DNA of 64,000 nucleotides from Rhodobacteraceae bacterium Alg231-04 (GTDB lineage: Bacteria; Pseudomonadota; Alphaproteobacteria; Rhodobacterales; Rhodobacteraceae), in contig FREY01000002.1 in NCBI GenBank assembly GCA_900143635.1, positions 256,429 to 320,428 of the forward strand. The letters run 5' to 3'. Positions 56,154-64,000 of the stretch are shown here, in pieces. Within the stretch, counting starts at the first letter, position 1, and each line of letters opens with the position of its first letter. The notes under the pieces are model-generated. The model was given only the letters and a program-made list of their open reading frames with translations. It was not told the DNA's origin and did not search any database. Made by a program: the position numbers and the translations under genes.

Positions 56154-58787
56154 CTACTTTGAAGCGTCTTTCAACTTGTAGAGCGCTTCCAGTGCCTCGC
56201 GCGGGGTGAGATCATCGGGGTGGATTTCTGCCAGCAGTGCTTCGGCCGGGCTGGGGCCTGCGGACTTTGGTGCTTGGGGGGGAGGGGCGGCGGCAAAAAG
56301 CGGCAGGTCGTCGATCTGGATTTTGCCGGCGCCGCTTTCGCGGCTGCCTTTTTCCAGCATGTCCAGCACGTCGCGGGCGCGCGCCACCACGGTTGCGGGC
56401 AGGCCGGCAAGCTGCGCCACCTGCACGCCATAAGAGCGGTCGGCGGCACCCTTCTTGACCTCATGCAAAAAGATCACCTCACCCTCCCATTCCTTCACGG
56501 TCACCGTGGCGTTGTCGACGCCGGGGAGCTTGGCGGCCAGCTGGGTAAGTTCGTGGTAGTGGGTGGCAAACAATGCGCGTGAGCGGTTTGTCTCGTGCAG
56601 GTGTTCCAGCGTGGCCCAGGCGATGGAGAGGCCGTCATAGGTGGCGGTGCCGCGGCCAATTTCATCCAGGATCACCAACGCGCGATCGTCGGCCTGGTTG
56701 AGGATGGCGGCGGTTTCGACCATTTCGACCATGAAAGTCGACCGGCCACGCGCCAAGTCATCAGAGGCACCAACGCGGCTGAACAGCTGGCTGACAAGGC
56801 CAATATGGGCGCGGTCTGCTGGAACGTAGCTGCCCATTTGGGCGAGCAGCGCAATCAGGGCGTTCTGGCGCAGGAAGGTTGATTTACCGGCCATGTTGGG
56901 ACCGGTCAGCAGCCAGACAGCGGCGCCGTCGCTGGCGGAAAGATCGCAGTCATTGGCGATGAAGGCTTCGCCACCCTGTTGGCGCAGCGCCTGTTCCACT
57001 ACTGGATGGCGGCCACGTTCCACGTGAAACGCTCGGGAGTTGTCGACCTGCGGGCGTTGCCAGCCTTCGCCACGCGCCAGATCAGCCAAGGCGGTCATCA
57101 GGTCCAGCTCTGCCAGCCCGCGCGCCGCCTGATTGAGCGGAGCGGCTGCACTCAGAATAGCGGCAGAAAGCTTTGCATAGAGACGCTTTTCAATCTCTAG
57201 TGCCTGATTGCCGGCGTTCAGGATACGGGTTTCGATCTCGCTGAGTTCGACAGTGGTGAACCGCACCTGATTGGCGGTGGTCTGGCGGTGGATGTAGGTT
57301 TCCGACAGGGGCGGCGACAGCATCTTGTCGGCGTGGGTGGCGGTGGTTTCGATGAAATAGCCCAGCACATTGTTGTGCTTGATCTTCAGCGCGGTGATGC
57401 CAGTGTGTTCGGCATATTGCTTTTGCATGGCGGCAATAACCGAGCGGCCTTCGTCGCGCAGGGTGCGGGCCTCGTCCAGATCCGGATCATAGCCTGCAGC
57501 GATGAAGCCGCCATCGCGGGCCAGCAGCGGCGGTTCGGCGACAAGGGCGGCGTCGAGCAGGGCCAGAAGATCGTCAAAACCCAAGAGACTGGCGGTTGCT
57601 TTGGCGGTGAGATCGGGCAGGTCACGGCCCGCGACCATGCCTGCAATGGCCTCGGCCTGTTCCAGACCATTGCGGATGCCGGCAAGGTCGCGCGGGCCGC
57701 CGCGCTCCAGCGCCAGACGCGACAGCGCGCGGTCCAGATCGGGGGTTTTGCGCAGGGCGTCGCGCAGATCTTTTGCCAGCGTATCGTCTTCGACCACCAG
57801 GTCCAGAGCTGCGAGCCGGGTGTGGATTACATCGAGGCTGCGCGAGGGCGCGGACAGGCGTTGCTCCAGCAGACGGCCACCGCCGGGGGTGACGGTGCGA
57901 TCCACCACCGACAAAAGTGAGCCAGCCTTGCCGCCGGAAAGCGAGCGGGTCAGTTCCAGATTGCGGCGGGTGGCGGCATCAATCTGCACCACACGGTCGC
58001 CGCTTTCCTGCACCGGTGGCAGCAGAAGCGGCAGTTTGCCCTTTTGAGTGATTTCCAGATAATCGATCAGCGCGCCCATGGCGGAAGTTTCGGCGCGGGT
58101 GAAACTGCCAAAGCCATCCAGTGCGCCCACGTTGAACAGAGTGCAGATGCGCTTTTCAGCTGCCGTGCTATCAAAGCTGGCTTTGCCAAGCGGGGTCAGC
58201 GGGATTTTGTACTCATCTGCCAGCGGGCGGCACTGGTCATAAACCGGTCCGTCGGCGACGATCAGTTCGGAAGGCGCCAGTCGGGCCAGTTCGGGCGACA
58301 GGCGCACGCGGGGCACCGGCATCACGTGAAACGCCCCGGTGGAGATATCGGCCCAGGCAAGGGCGGCCTCGTCGCGCAGCTCGGAATAGGAGACCAGGTA
58401 ATTGTGGCGGCGCGCTTCCAACAGGCTGTCTTCGGTGAGCGTTCCCGGGGTGACCAGCCGCACCACGTCGCGTTTGACCACCGCCTTGTAGCCGCGCTTT
58501 TTTGCTTCGGCCGGGCTTTCCAGCTGTTCACCGACGGCGACGCGAAATCCTTTGCGGATCAAGGTCAGCAAATAGCCTTCGGCAGCGTGGACCGGCACGC
58601 CGCACATGGGGATGTCGGCGCCATCGTGTTTGCCGCGTTTGGTCAGCGCGATGTCCAGCGCCTCGGCGGCGTTCACCGCGTCCTGAAAGAACATCTCGTA
58701 GAAATCGCCCATCCGGTAGAACAGCAGCGCGTCCGGGTATTGCGCCTTGATCTCCAGATATTGTGCCATCATGGGCGTTACGGTCAT
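56154..58787 (-). CDS. mutS: DNA mismatch repair protein MutS
   Basis: MutS recognises mismatches and starts repair with MutL. The 877-residue protein has the mismatch-binding N-terminus with YRMGDFYEMF (Phe-x-Glu), Walker A TGPNMAGKSTFLRQ, and ILDEIGRGTATYDGLSIAWA. The length is normal. It carries parS-like sequences within its coding region. It is divergent from no close gene; the flagellin lies upstream on the same strand. Confidence 0.98.
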   Translation of the reverse strand: MTVTPMMAQYLEIKAQYPDALLFYRMGDFYEMFFQDAVNAAEALDIALTKRGKHDGADIPMCGVPVHAAEGYLLTLIRKGFRVAVGEQLESPAEAKKRGYKAVVKRDVVRLVTPGTLTEDSLLEARRHNYLVSYSELRDEAALAWADISTGAFHVMPVPRVRLSPELARLAPSELIVADGPVYDQCRPLADEYKIPLTPLGKASFDSTAAEKRICTLFNVGALDGFGSFTRAETSAMGALIDYLEITQKGKLPLLLPPVQESGDRVVQIDAATRRNLELTRSLSGGKAGSLLSVVDRTVTPGGGRLLEQRLSAPSRSLDVIHTRLAALDLVVEDDTLAKDLRDALRKTPDLDRALSRLALERGGPRDLAGIRNGLEQAEAIAGMVAGRDLPDLTAKATASLLGFDDLLALLDAALVAEPPLLARDGGFIAAGYDPDLDEARTLRDEGRSVIAAMQKQYAEHTGITALKIKHNNVLGYFIETTATHADKMLSPPLSETYIHRQTTANQVRFTTVELSEIETRILNAGNQALEIEKRLYAKLSAAILSAAAPLNQAARGLAELDLMTALADLARGEGWQRPQVDNSRAFHVERGRHPVVEQALRQQGGEAFIANDCDLSASDGAAVWLLTGPNMAGKSTFLRQNALIALLAQMGSYVPADRAHIGLVSQLFSRVGASDDLARGRSTFMVEMVETAAILNQADDRALVILDEIGRGTATYDGLSIAWATLEHLHETNRSRALFATHYHELTQLAAKLPGVDNATVTVKEWEGEVIFLHEVKKGAADRSYGVQVAQLAGLPATVVARARDVLDMLEKGSRESGAGKIQIDDLPLFAAAPPPQAPKSAGPSPAEALLAEIHPDDLTPREALEALYKLKDASK
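57016..57031. other. Imperfect parS-like palindrome inside mutS
   Basis: CGTTCCACGTGAAACG matches 13 of 16 bases of the perfect parS and 13 of 14 in the GTTTCACGTGAAAC core. A second, weaker one (12 of 16) lies at 58318-58333. They may be weak ParB sites or coding coincidences. Confidence 0.4.
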
Positions 58788-58885
58788 GCGATGTCCCTCG
58801 TGCTGATCGCATGACTTTTACAGTGGGGACGGATCAAGGAAAACCCGATATCGGCCGGACCGGGAGAGCGGCCCGGCCGCTTGCG

Positions 58886-59731
58886 TCAGAACAGGCCCAA
58901 CAGCCGTTGTGGGTTGGTATTGGCAATCGACAGTGACATCGCCCCCAGCTGTTCCTGAATTTTCTTGGCGGCCAGAACCGCCGAGGCCTCCTCCATATTA
59001 GTATCGATCATCGAACTGATGCCGCGCGTCATCGTGTCCGACAGTCTTGTGATGAAATCTTCCTGTTCGGACAGACGGTTTGCACTGGATCCCAGAGCGG
59101 AAGCGCCATTGATTGCATAGTCCAGGAACCCCTGGATTTCTGTCAGTGCGGTGCGTGCGCTGGCCTGATCGGTGATTGTGGTCCGGTTGGACAGGTCAAA
59201 ACTGGGGCTGGCCTCAAAATCGACGCTGGCGACGGACAGGGTGGACAGGGACGCCGGGCCGGTGCCGCTGCGGTCAAGCGAGGCGGCGACAGTCAGCGAA
59301 GTGTTGCCATTGCCATCGATGCTGGTTCTCAACAAGTTTGCGCCATTGAACTGGGCCGCGGAGATGATGGAGCCGATCTGCTTGGTCTTCAGGGCCATCT
59401 GTTCTTCGATGCGGGAATAGTCCGTCGGACCGCTGCTGGCCGTGATTGCCAGCTCTTTCATGCTGACGAGGATTTCGCCGATCTGTTCGGCGCCTGCGGC
59501 CGCAACAGTGGCGGTGGCCTCACCCAGCGACAAACTGTCCGAGATGGCGGCAAATCCAAGACTGTCGGATTCCATGACTTGAGAGATCGCCCAAAGCGCG
59601 GCTGCGTCCTTGGCGCTATCCACCTCCCTGCCGGTGGAAATATCGTCCTGAACTTCTTCTCGCTTTTGAACTGTCCCTCCCAGCATGTGCAGCGCCACGG
59701 CAGCGCCGGAGTTATAGCCGATACTGGTCAT
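58886..59731 (-). CDS. Flagellin
   Basis: The 281-residue protein has the conserved flagellin N-terminal region (TGREVDSAKDAAALWAISQ-type; TATVAAAGAEQIGEILVSMK) and C-terminal region (MIDTNMEEASAVLAAKKIQE, ending NTNPQRLLGLF), with a short variable middle. It has no signal peptide, as is normal for flagellar export. The gene is not within a flagellar cluster here, standing alone between mutS and the malic enzyme gene. AAAAGGAAAA precedes the ATG. Confidence 0.92.
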   Translation of the reverse strand: MTSIGYNSGAAVALHMLGGTVQKREEVQDDISTGREVDSAKDAAALWAISQVMESDSLGFAAISDSLSLGEATATVAAAGAEQIGEILVSMKELAITASSGPTDYSRIEEQMALKTKQIGSIISAAQFNGANLLRTSIDGNGNTSLTVAASLDRSGTGPASLSTLSVASVDFEASPSFDLSNRTTITDQASARTALTEIQGFLDYAINGASALGSSANRLSEQEDFITRLSDTMTRGISSMIDTNMEEASAVLAAKKIQEQLGAMSLSIANTNPQRLLGLF

Positions 59732-60040
59732 TCAAATTTTCCTTTTCTGCATAACGGCTTGGCTGGTGGTGACAGGAGTTGCCCGGCCGACGTTTATGAA
59801 ATGCCGTCCTGGCATGCGCATATGGTAGTCCCTGCAGAAAACGAAAATCCGCAGAGGTGCTGATTAATGCCTAGGTAAGAAATGCAGCAGTTGGGGTACT
59901 GAAATGAGGCGCAAAAATGGCGAATGCCGCCGGCTTTTAGTTGAATTTGCCTAAAGATCCTTTCGGCTTTTCCGCCCAAGATCACATTGAGAGGCGCGGT
60001 GCGCTGGGCTATGAGGGTTGCAAGTAGGAGAGGACCCCAG
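59732..60040. other. Divergent intergenic region flagellin/maeB
   Basis: These 309 bases hold no supported gene. They must contain the flagellin promoter on one side and the maeB promoter on the other. I see no clear sigma-28, sigma-54 or CtrA site. Confidence 0.55.
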
Positions 60041-62296
60041 ATGCCCAAAGCGAAGATCACCAACGAGGAGGCGCTGGCCTTCCATCTTGAACCCACACCC
60101 GGCAAGTTCGAGATTTCGGCCACCGTGCCAATGACAACGCAGCGGGATCTGTCGCTGGCCTATTCTCCCGGCGTGGCGGTTCCCTGCGAGGCGATCGCGG
60201 CCAACCCGGAAACGGCGTATGATTATACCAACAAGGGCAACCTTGTTGCGGTGATTTCCAACGGTACTGCGGTGCTGGGTCTGGGCAATCTGGGCGCGCT
60301 GGGGTCAAAGCCGGTCATGGAAGGCAAAGCGGTTCTGTTCAAACGCTTTGCCGATGTGAACTCCATCGATATCGAGCTGGATACCGAAGACCCGGAGGCC
60401 TTTATCAATGCGGTGAAACTGATGGGGCCGACCTTTGGTGGTATCAACCTCGAGGACATCAAGGCGCCGGAATGCTTCATCATCGAACAGCGTCTGAAGG
60501 AAGAGATGGATATCCCTGTCTTCCACGATGATCAGCACGGCACCGCGGTGATCTGTGCGGCTGGGCTGATCAACGCGCTGCATATCTCCAAGAAGAAAAT
60601 CGAGGATGTGAAAATCGTCCTCAACGGCGCTGGCGCGGCGGGCATTGCCTGTATCGAACTGCTGAAACGCATGGGTGCCAAACACGAGAATTGCATCGTC
60701 TGCGACACCAAGGGCGTGATCTATCAGGGCCGGACTGCGGGCATGAACCAGTGGAAATCGGCCCATGCCGTAGCCACCGAATTGCGCACGCTGGACGAGG
60801 CCATGAAGGGCGCGGATGTCTTCCTTGGCGTGTCGGTCAAAGGCGCGCTGACCCAGGACATGTTGATGGGCATGGCTGACAATCCGGTGATCTTTGCCAT
60901 GGCCAACCCGGATCCGGAAATCACCCCGGAAGATGCCCATGAGGTTCGCCCCGATGCCATCGTGGCCACTGGCCGTTCGGATTATCCCAACCAGGTGAAC
61001 AATGTCCTCGGCTTCCCCTACCTGTTCCGGGGTGCGCTGGATATTCATGCCCGCGCCATCAATGACGAGATGAAGATCGCCTGCGCCCATGCGCTGGCCG
61101 GACTCGCCCGCGAGGATGTGCCGGACGAGGTGGCGCTGGCCTATGGCAAGAACCTGACCTTTGGTCGTGACTACATCATCCCGACCCCTTTTGATCCGCG
61201 TCTGATCCACCGTATTCCGCCGGCTGTTGCCAAGGCTGGCATGGACACAGGGGCCGCGCGCCGACCGATCATCGACATGGATGCCTACGAGCTTTCCTTG
61301 CGCGGCCGGATGGATCCGACCGCCTCGATCCTGCGCGGTCTGAATGCGCGGGCACGCTCGGCACAAAGCCGGATGATCTTTGCTGAAGGCGATGATCCGC
61401 GCGTGTTGCGTGCCGCCGTGAATTATCAGCGTAACGGCTTTGGCAAGGCGCTTGTTGTTGGCCGCGACGAGGATGTGAAAGAAAAGCTGGAGACCGCAGG
61501 CCTTGGCGATGCGGTGCGCGAGCTGGAGGTGGTGAATGCCGCCAATACAGCGCATTTCGACGTTTACAAAGACTTCCTCTACGGTCGTCTTCAGCGCAAA
61601 GGTTTTGACCAGAAGGACGTGCATCGTTTGGTTGGCCGCGACCGGCATGTCTTCTCGGCGCTGATGCTGGCCCATGGGCACGGCGATGGTCTGGTCTCGG
61701 GGGCGACCCGCAAATCGGCCCATGTTCTGGATCGTATCAACCACGTATTTGATGCAGATGCTGCCCGTGGCGCCGCTGGCGTAACCGCATTGCTGCACAA
61801 GGGCCGTATCGTTTTGATCGGCGACACATTGGTGCATGAATGGCCGGACCAGAACGATCTGGCCAATATTGCTGAACGTGCGGCCGGGGTTGCCCGTCAC
61901 ATGGGGCTTGATCCGCGCGTGGCCTTTGTCAGTTTCTCGACCTTCGGCTATCCGGTGTCTGAACGCGCCGAGAAAATGCATCTGGCCCCCGATGTGCTGG
62001 ATGCGCGCGGTGTCGACTTCGAATACGAAGGCGAAATGGCCGTGGACGTGGCGTTGAATGCAGATGCGCAAAAGGCCTATCCTTTCTCACGCCTGACCGG
62101 TCCTGCCAATATCCTGATCGTGCCGGCCCGCCATTCGGCGTCGATCTCGGTCAAGCTGATGCAGGAAATGGGCGGCGCCACTGTGTTGGGGCCGATCCTG
62201 TCCGGTGTCGATAAGCCGATCCAGATCTGTTCGACCAACTCCACATCGAACGACATCCTAAACATGGCGGTTCTGGCCTCCTGTGATGTGGGTTGA
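60041..62296 (+). CDS. maeB: NADP-dependent malic enzyme (MaeB type)
   Basis: MaeB converts malate to pyruvate and CO2 with NADP. The 751-residue protein has an N-terminal malic domain ([49 protein letters not shown]) and a C-terminal phosphotransacetylase-like domain ([15 protein letters not shown] onwards) that binds acetyl-CoA as a regulator in known enzymes. The ATG at 60041 has TAGGAGAGG upstream and gives the standard N-terminus. Confidence 0.96.
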   Translation: MPKAKITNEEALAFHLEPTPGKFEISATVPMTTQRDLSLAYSPGVAVPCEAIAANPETAYDYTNKGNLVAVISNGTAVLGLGNLGALGSKPVMEGKAVLFKRFADVNSIDIELDTEDPEAFINAVKLMGPTFGGINLEDIKAPECFIIEQRLKEEMDIPVFHDDQHGTAVICAAGLINALHISKKKIEDVKIVLNGAGAAGIACIELLKRMGAKHENCIVCDTKGVIYQGRTAGMNQWKSAHAVATELRTLDEAMKGADVFLGVSVKGALTQDMLMGMADNPVIFAMANPDPEITPEDAHEVRPDAIVATGRSDYPNQVNNVLGFPYLFRGALDIHARAINDEMKIACAHALAGLAREDVPDEVALAYGKNLTFGRDYIIPTPFDPRLIHRIPPAVAKAGMDTGAARRPIIDMDAYELSLRGRMDPTASILRGLNARARSAQSRMIFAEGDDPRVLRAAVNYQRNGFGKALVVGRDEDVKEKLETAGLGDAVRELEVVNAANTAHFDVYKDFLYGRLQRKGFDQKDVHRLVGRDRHVFSALMLAHGHGDGLVSGATRKSAHVLDRINHVFDADAARGAAGVTALLHKGRIVLIGDTLVHEWPDQNDLANIAERAAGVARHMGLDPRVAFVSFSTFGYPVSERAEKMHLAPDVLDARGVDFEYEGEMAVDVALNADAQKAYPFSRLTGPANILIVPARHSASISVKLMQEMGGATVLGPILSGVDKPIQICSTNSTSNDILNMAVLASCDVG

Positions 62297-62353
62297 ATGA
62301 ATTGCGCCTGCCGCCCCGGCGGCGGGCGCATCTGAAACAGAAAGGGACGCGGC

Positions 62354-63226
62354 ATGGCAATCTGGAACCTCGGCTCGATCAATGCGGATCTTGTCTATGC
62401 GCTGCCGCATCTGCCTGCCGCCGGTGAAACACTGGCCGCTTATTCCCTGGACAAGGGCCTCGGCGGTAAGGGCGCGAATATGTCGGTTGCAGCGGCCCGC
62501 GCCGGCAGCCGGTGCAGCCATATCGGTGCGGTGGGCCCTGACGGGGCATGGGCCGTCGAACGGCTGATGGAATACGGGGTCGATACGCGCCATATCGCAT
62601 CTGTGGACACACCCACCGGGCACGCGGTGATAGCGGTGGATACCGCTGGCGAAAACCAGATCATCCTGTTTCCCGGCGCAAACCGGGCCCTCCCCGAACA
62701 GGCGCTGGGCATTGCCCTGTCTGAAGCGGACGCGGGCGATATTCTGGTGATGCAGAATGAAACTTGCCTGCAAGCCGAGGCTGCCCGTATGGGCCGTGAT
62801 CTGGGCCTGCGGGTTGCCTATGCAGCAGCGCCTTTTGATGCGGCGTCAGTGCAGGCAGTGCTGCCCTTCCTCGATTTTCTGATCCTGAACGAGGTCGAAG
62901 CCCAGCAGCTGGAAGCGGCAACCGGCAAGGCACCACAGGATTTGGGTATCAAGGATGTGATCATCACCCTCGGGGCCAAGGGCGCACGCCACTTTGACGG
63001 CGAAACAGGGGCGGTCCGCGATGTTCCTGCGCTGCCAGTGACCCCGGTCGACACCACCGGCGCCGGTGACACATTCACTGGCTATGTTCTCTCGGGTCTG
63101 GATCGCGGCCTGCCGATGCCCCAGGCCATGGCGCTGGCGGCGCGCGCCGGTGCTCTGATGGTCACCCGCCACGGCACCGCCGATGTGATTCCCGATCTCA
63201 AGGACGTTCAGGACGCCCGTTTCTGA
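62354..63226 (+). CDS. PfkB/ribokinase-family sugar kinase
   Basis: The 290-residue protein has the two PfkB signatures: GLGGKGANMSVAAARAG near residue 35 and DTTGAGDTFTGYVLSG near 234 with the catalytic aspartate. Residues fit a ribokinase, but the exact sugar is not certain and no sugar transporter or regulator is adjacent. AAAGGGACG precedes the ATG. It follows maeB after 57 bp. Confidence 0.9.
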   Translation: MAIWNLGSINADLVYALPHLPAAGETLAAYSLDKGLGGKGANMSVAAARAGSRCSHIGAVGPDGAWAVERLMEYGVDTRHIASVDTPTGHAVIAVDTAGENQIILFPGANRALPEQALGIALSEADAGDILVMQNETCLQAEAARMGRDLGLRVAYAAAPFDAASVQAVLPFLDFLILNEVEAQQLEAATGKAPQDLGIKDVIITLGAKGARHFDGETGAVRDVPALPVTPVDTTGAGDTFTGYVLSGLDRGLPMPQAMALAARAGALMVTRHGTADVIPDLKDVQDARF

Positions 63227-63236
63227 ACGCGCGATC

Positions 63237-63268
63237 CCTTTCATCTTTTCGGAAATACTCCGGGGGGA
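63237..63268. repeat. Extragenic repeat element copy B (inverted)
   Basis: The reverse complement, containing GTATTTCCGAAAAGATGAAA, resembles copy A at 56098-56129. It precedes a GC-rich hairpin and lies between converging genes. Confidence 0.5.
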
Positions 63269-63288
63269 CCGGGGGGCTGGCCCCCCGG
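63269..63288. terminator. GC-rich hairpin between ribokinase-like gene and msrA
   Basis: CCGGGGGG/CCCCCCGG with a CTGG loop is an 8-bp perfect stem in the gap between the converging genes. There is no clear T-run. Confidence 0.55.
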
Positions 63289-63297
63289 CGCCTTCTT

Positions 63298-63966
63298 TCA
63301 TGACGACGGTTTCACAAAAGCCGCTGCGCTGCCCCAAAGCTCCAGAACCCGTGCATCCCGGCCGCAGGATTTGCGATAAAATTTGTAGGCCTGTGCCTGC
63401 GACTTTGGCCCGCCACGGGTAAAGACAATCTTGCGGCCTTTATAATAATCCTGATGGTAAGCCTCTGCGGTGTAGAAAACTGCCTCTGGCAGAACCGGGG
63501 TGACGACCTTCTGTCCAAGTGTCGATTCTGCTGCTGCAATGGCAGCGGTCGCCAGAGCGTTTTCCTCTTTGTTAGAGACAAATATAGCAGTTCTGTAGCT
63601 TTCACCCCTGTCGCAGAACTGGCCGCCGGGATCTGTCGGGTCAACGGAACGAAAGAACATGTGCAGCAAGGTATCGCGGCCAATCACAGACGGATCAAAG
63701 GTGATCTGCACCGCCTCATAATGACCGCTGCCACCTCGGCTGACCTCTTTGTAAGTCGGATTCTTTGTGCTGCCGCCTGTGTAGCCCGAAACCGCAGCCA
63801 CGACGCCTTTGACGCTCTCAAAATCGCTTTCGACACACCAGAAACACCCGCCGGCAAGGGTGAGGGTTTCGGTGTTCTGTGCCCTCAGGCCATGGCCCTG
63901 CGCCAATAGTCCCAACACCAGCAACGCGGTGAGAAGAACGGGGCGGGCTTTTCCAATCCTGCGCAA
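63298..63966 (-). CDS. msrA: Exported peptide methionine sulfoxide reductase A
   Basis: MsrA reduces methionine-S-sulfoxide in proteins. The 222-residue protein has a Sec signal peptide (LLTALLVLGLLAQGHGLRAQ), so it should act in the periplasm. GGCFWCVESDFE carries the catalytic C41 and C44, and YTGGSTKNPTYKEVSRG and HYEAVQITFDP are conserved. The C-terminal cysteine in YRKSCG may help recycling. The start is a TTG with AGGAGG six bases upstream. The gene is complete within the window. Confidence 0.94.
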   Translation of the reverse strand: MRRIGKARPVLLTALLVLGLLAQGHGLRAQNTETLTLAGGCFWCVESDFESVKGVVAAVSGYTGGSTKNPTYKEVSRGGSGHYEAVQITFDPSVIGRDTLLHMFFRSVDPTDPGGQFCDRGESYRTAIFVSNKEENALATAAIAAAESTLGQKVVTPVLPEAVFYTAEAYHQDYYKGRKIVFTRGGPKSQAQAYKFYRKSCGRDARVLELWGSAAAFVKPSS

Positions 63967-64000
63967 AGGAGCCTCCTGTGATTTGCCTAGCGACGGTGCC

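Noticed and set aside
60305-62071. A 588-codon minus-strand open frame opposite maeB
   Set aside because: It arises from high GC content and codon bias of maeB; it has no recognisable domain and no ribosome-binding site.

Overview
This window is a GC-rich, densely packed stretch of core chromosome from an alphaproteobacterium, almost certainly a Rhodobacteraceae (Roseobacter-group) marine bacterium. Evidence is the RegB/SenC/RegA redox system, the AddAB recombinase of the alphaproteobacterial type, the AmgK-MurU cell-wall recycling pair, HemJ, a RegA-type regulator, many four-base gene overlaps, and the gene order maf-aroE-coaE-dnaQ-secB on one side and hemJ-rho-mnmE-mnmG-rsmG-parA-parB on the other side of an AT-richer gap. 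I see no insertion sequence, prophage, CRISPR array, rRNA or tRNA.

Layout. 1-1477: end of a phytanoyl-CoA dioxygenase-like gene and iolB. 1569-5207 (minus): hemD followed by a mitofilin-like protein with a 28-copy hexanucleotide repeat and a HemY-like protein. 5282-8477: tsaD, gpsA, a YciI-like gene, an EVE-domain gene and a small membrane protein. 8709-10110: a DUF2853 gene, then a guanidine-II (mini-ykkC) riboswitch in front of a guanidinium exporter gene and an ACT-domain gene. 10397-16906: a PRMT7-like methyltransferase, a tandem Rieske oxygenase pair, ahcY with a structured leader, a small secreted protein and an HD phosphohydrolase. 17054-21442: regA and senC, the divergent regB, and a membrane PAS protein with a CtrA-type box. 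21495-30307: tsaE, amgK, murU, addB, addA, trxA. 30493-34610: two Lin0512-family paralogues, a DUF1127 gene, and hslV-membrane gene-hslU behind a heat-shock-type promoter. 34685-39812: a lipoprotein hydrolase, smr, mltA, a Tim44-like gene, fxsA, secB, and a GFA-family gene behind a LexA-type box.

39832-50357 is the replication-origin region. A minus-strand operon (maf, aroE, coaE, dnaQ) and a plus-strand series (hemJ, rho, mnmE, mnmG, rsmG, parA, parB) diverge from a 410-bp gap that carries at least four near-consensus DnaA boxes and AT-rich tracts: the probable chromosomal oriC. Two perfect 16-bp parS palindromes lie inside the mnmG start region and in rsmG, 3-5 kb from this gap and just upstream of parAB. 

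50347-63966 holds ybaN, hemW, rdgB and rph (minus), hrcA-grpE, a TPM-domain protein, mutS (minus), an orphan flagellin (minus), the malic enzyme gene, a ribokinase-like gene and an exported msrA (minus). Most genes are well-known housekeeping families. The most interesting points are the guanidine riboswitch operon, oriC with its parS sites, the PRMT7-like enzyme, the paired Rieske oxygenases, the ahcY leader hairpin, and the putative CtrA, LexA and heat-shock sites. I did not find a convincing wholly new multi-gene system.
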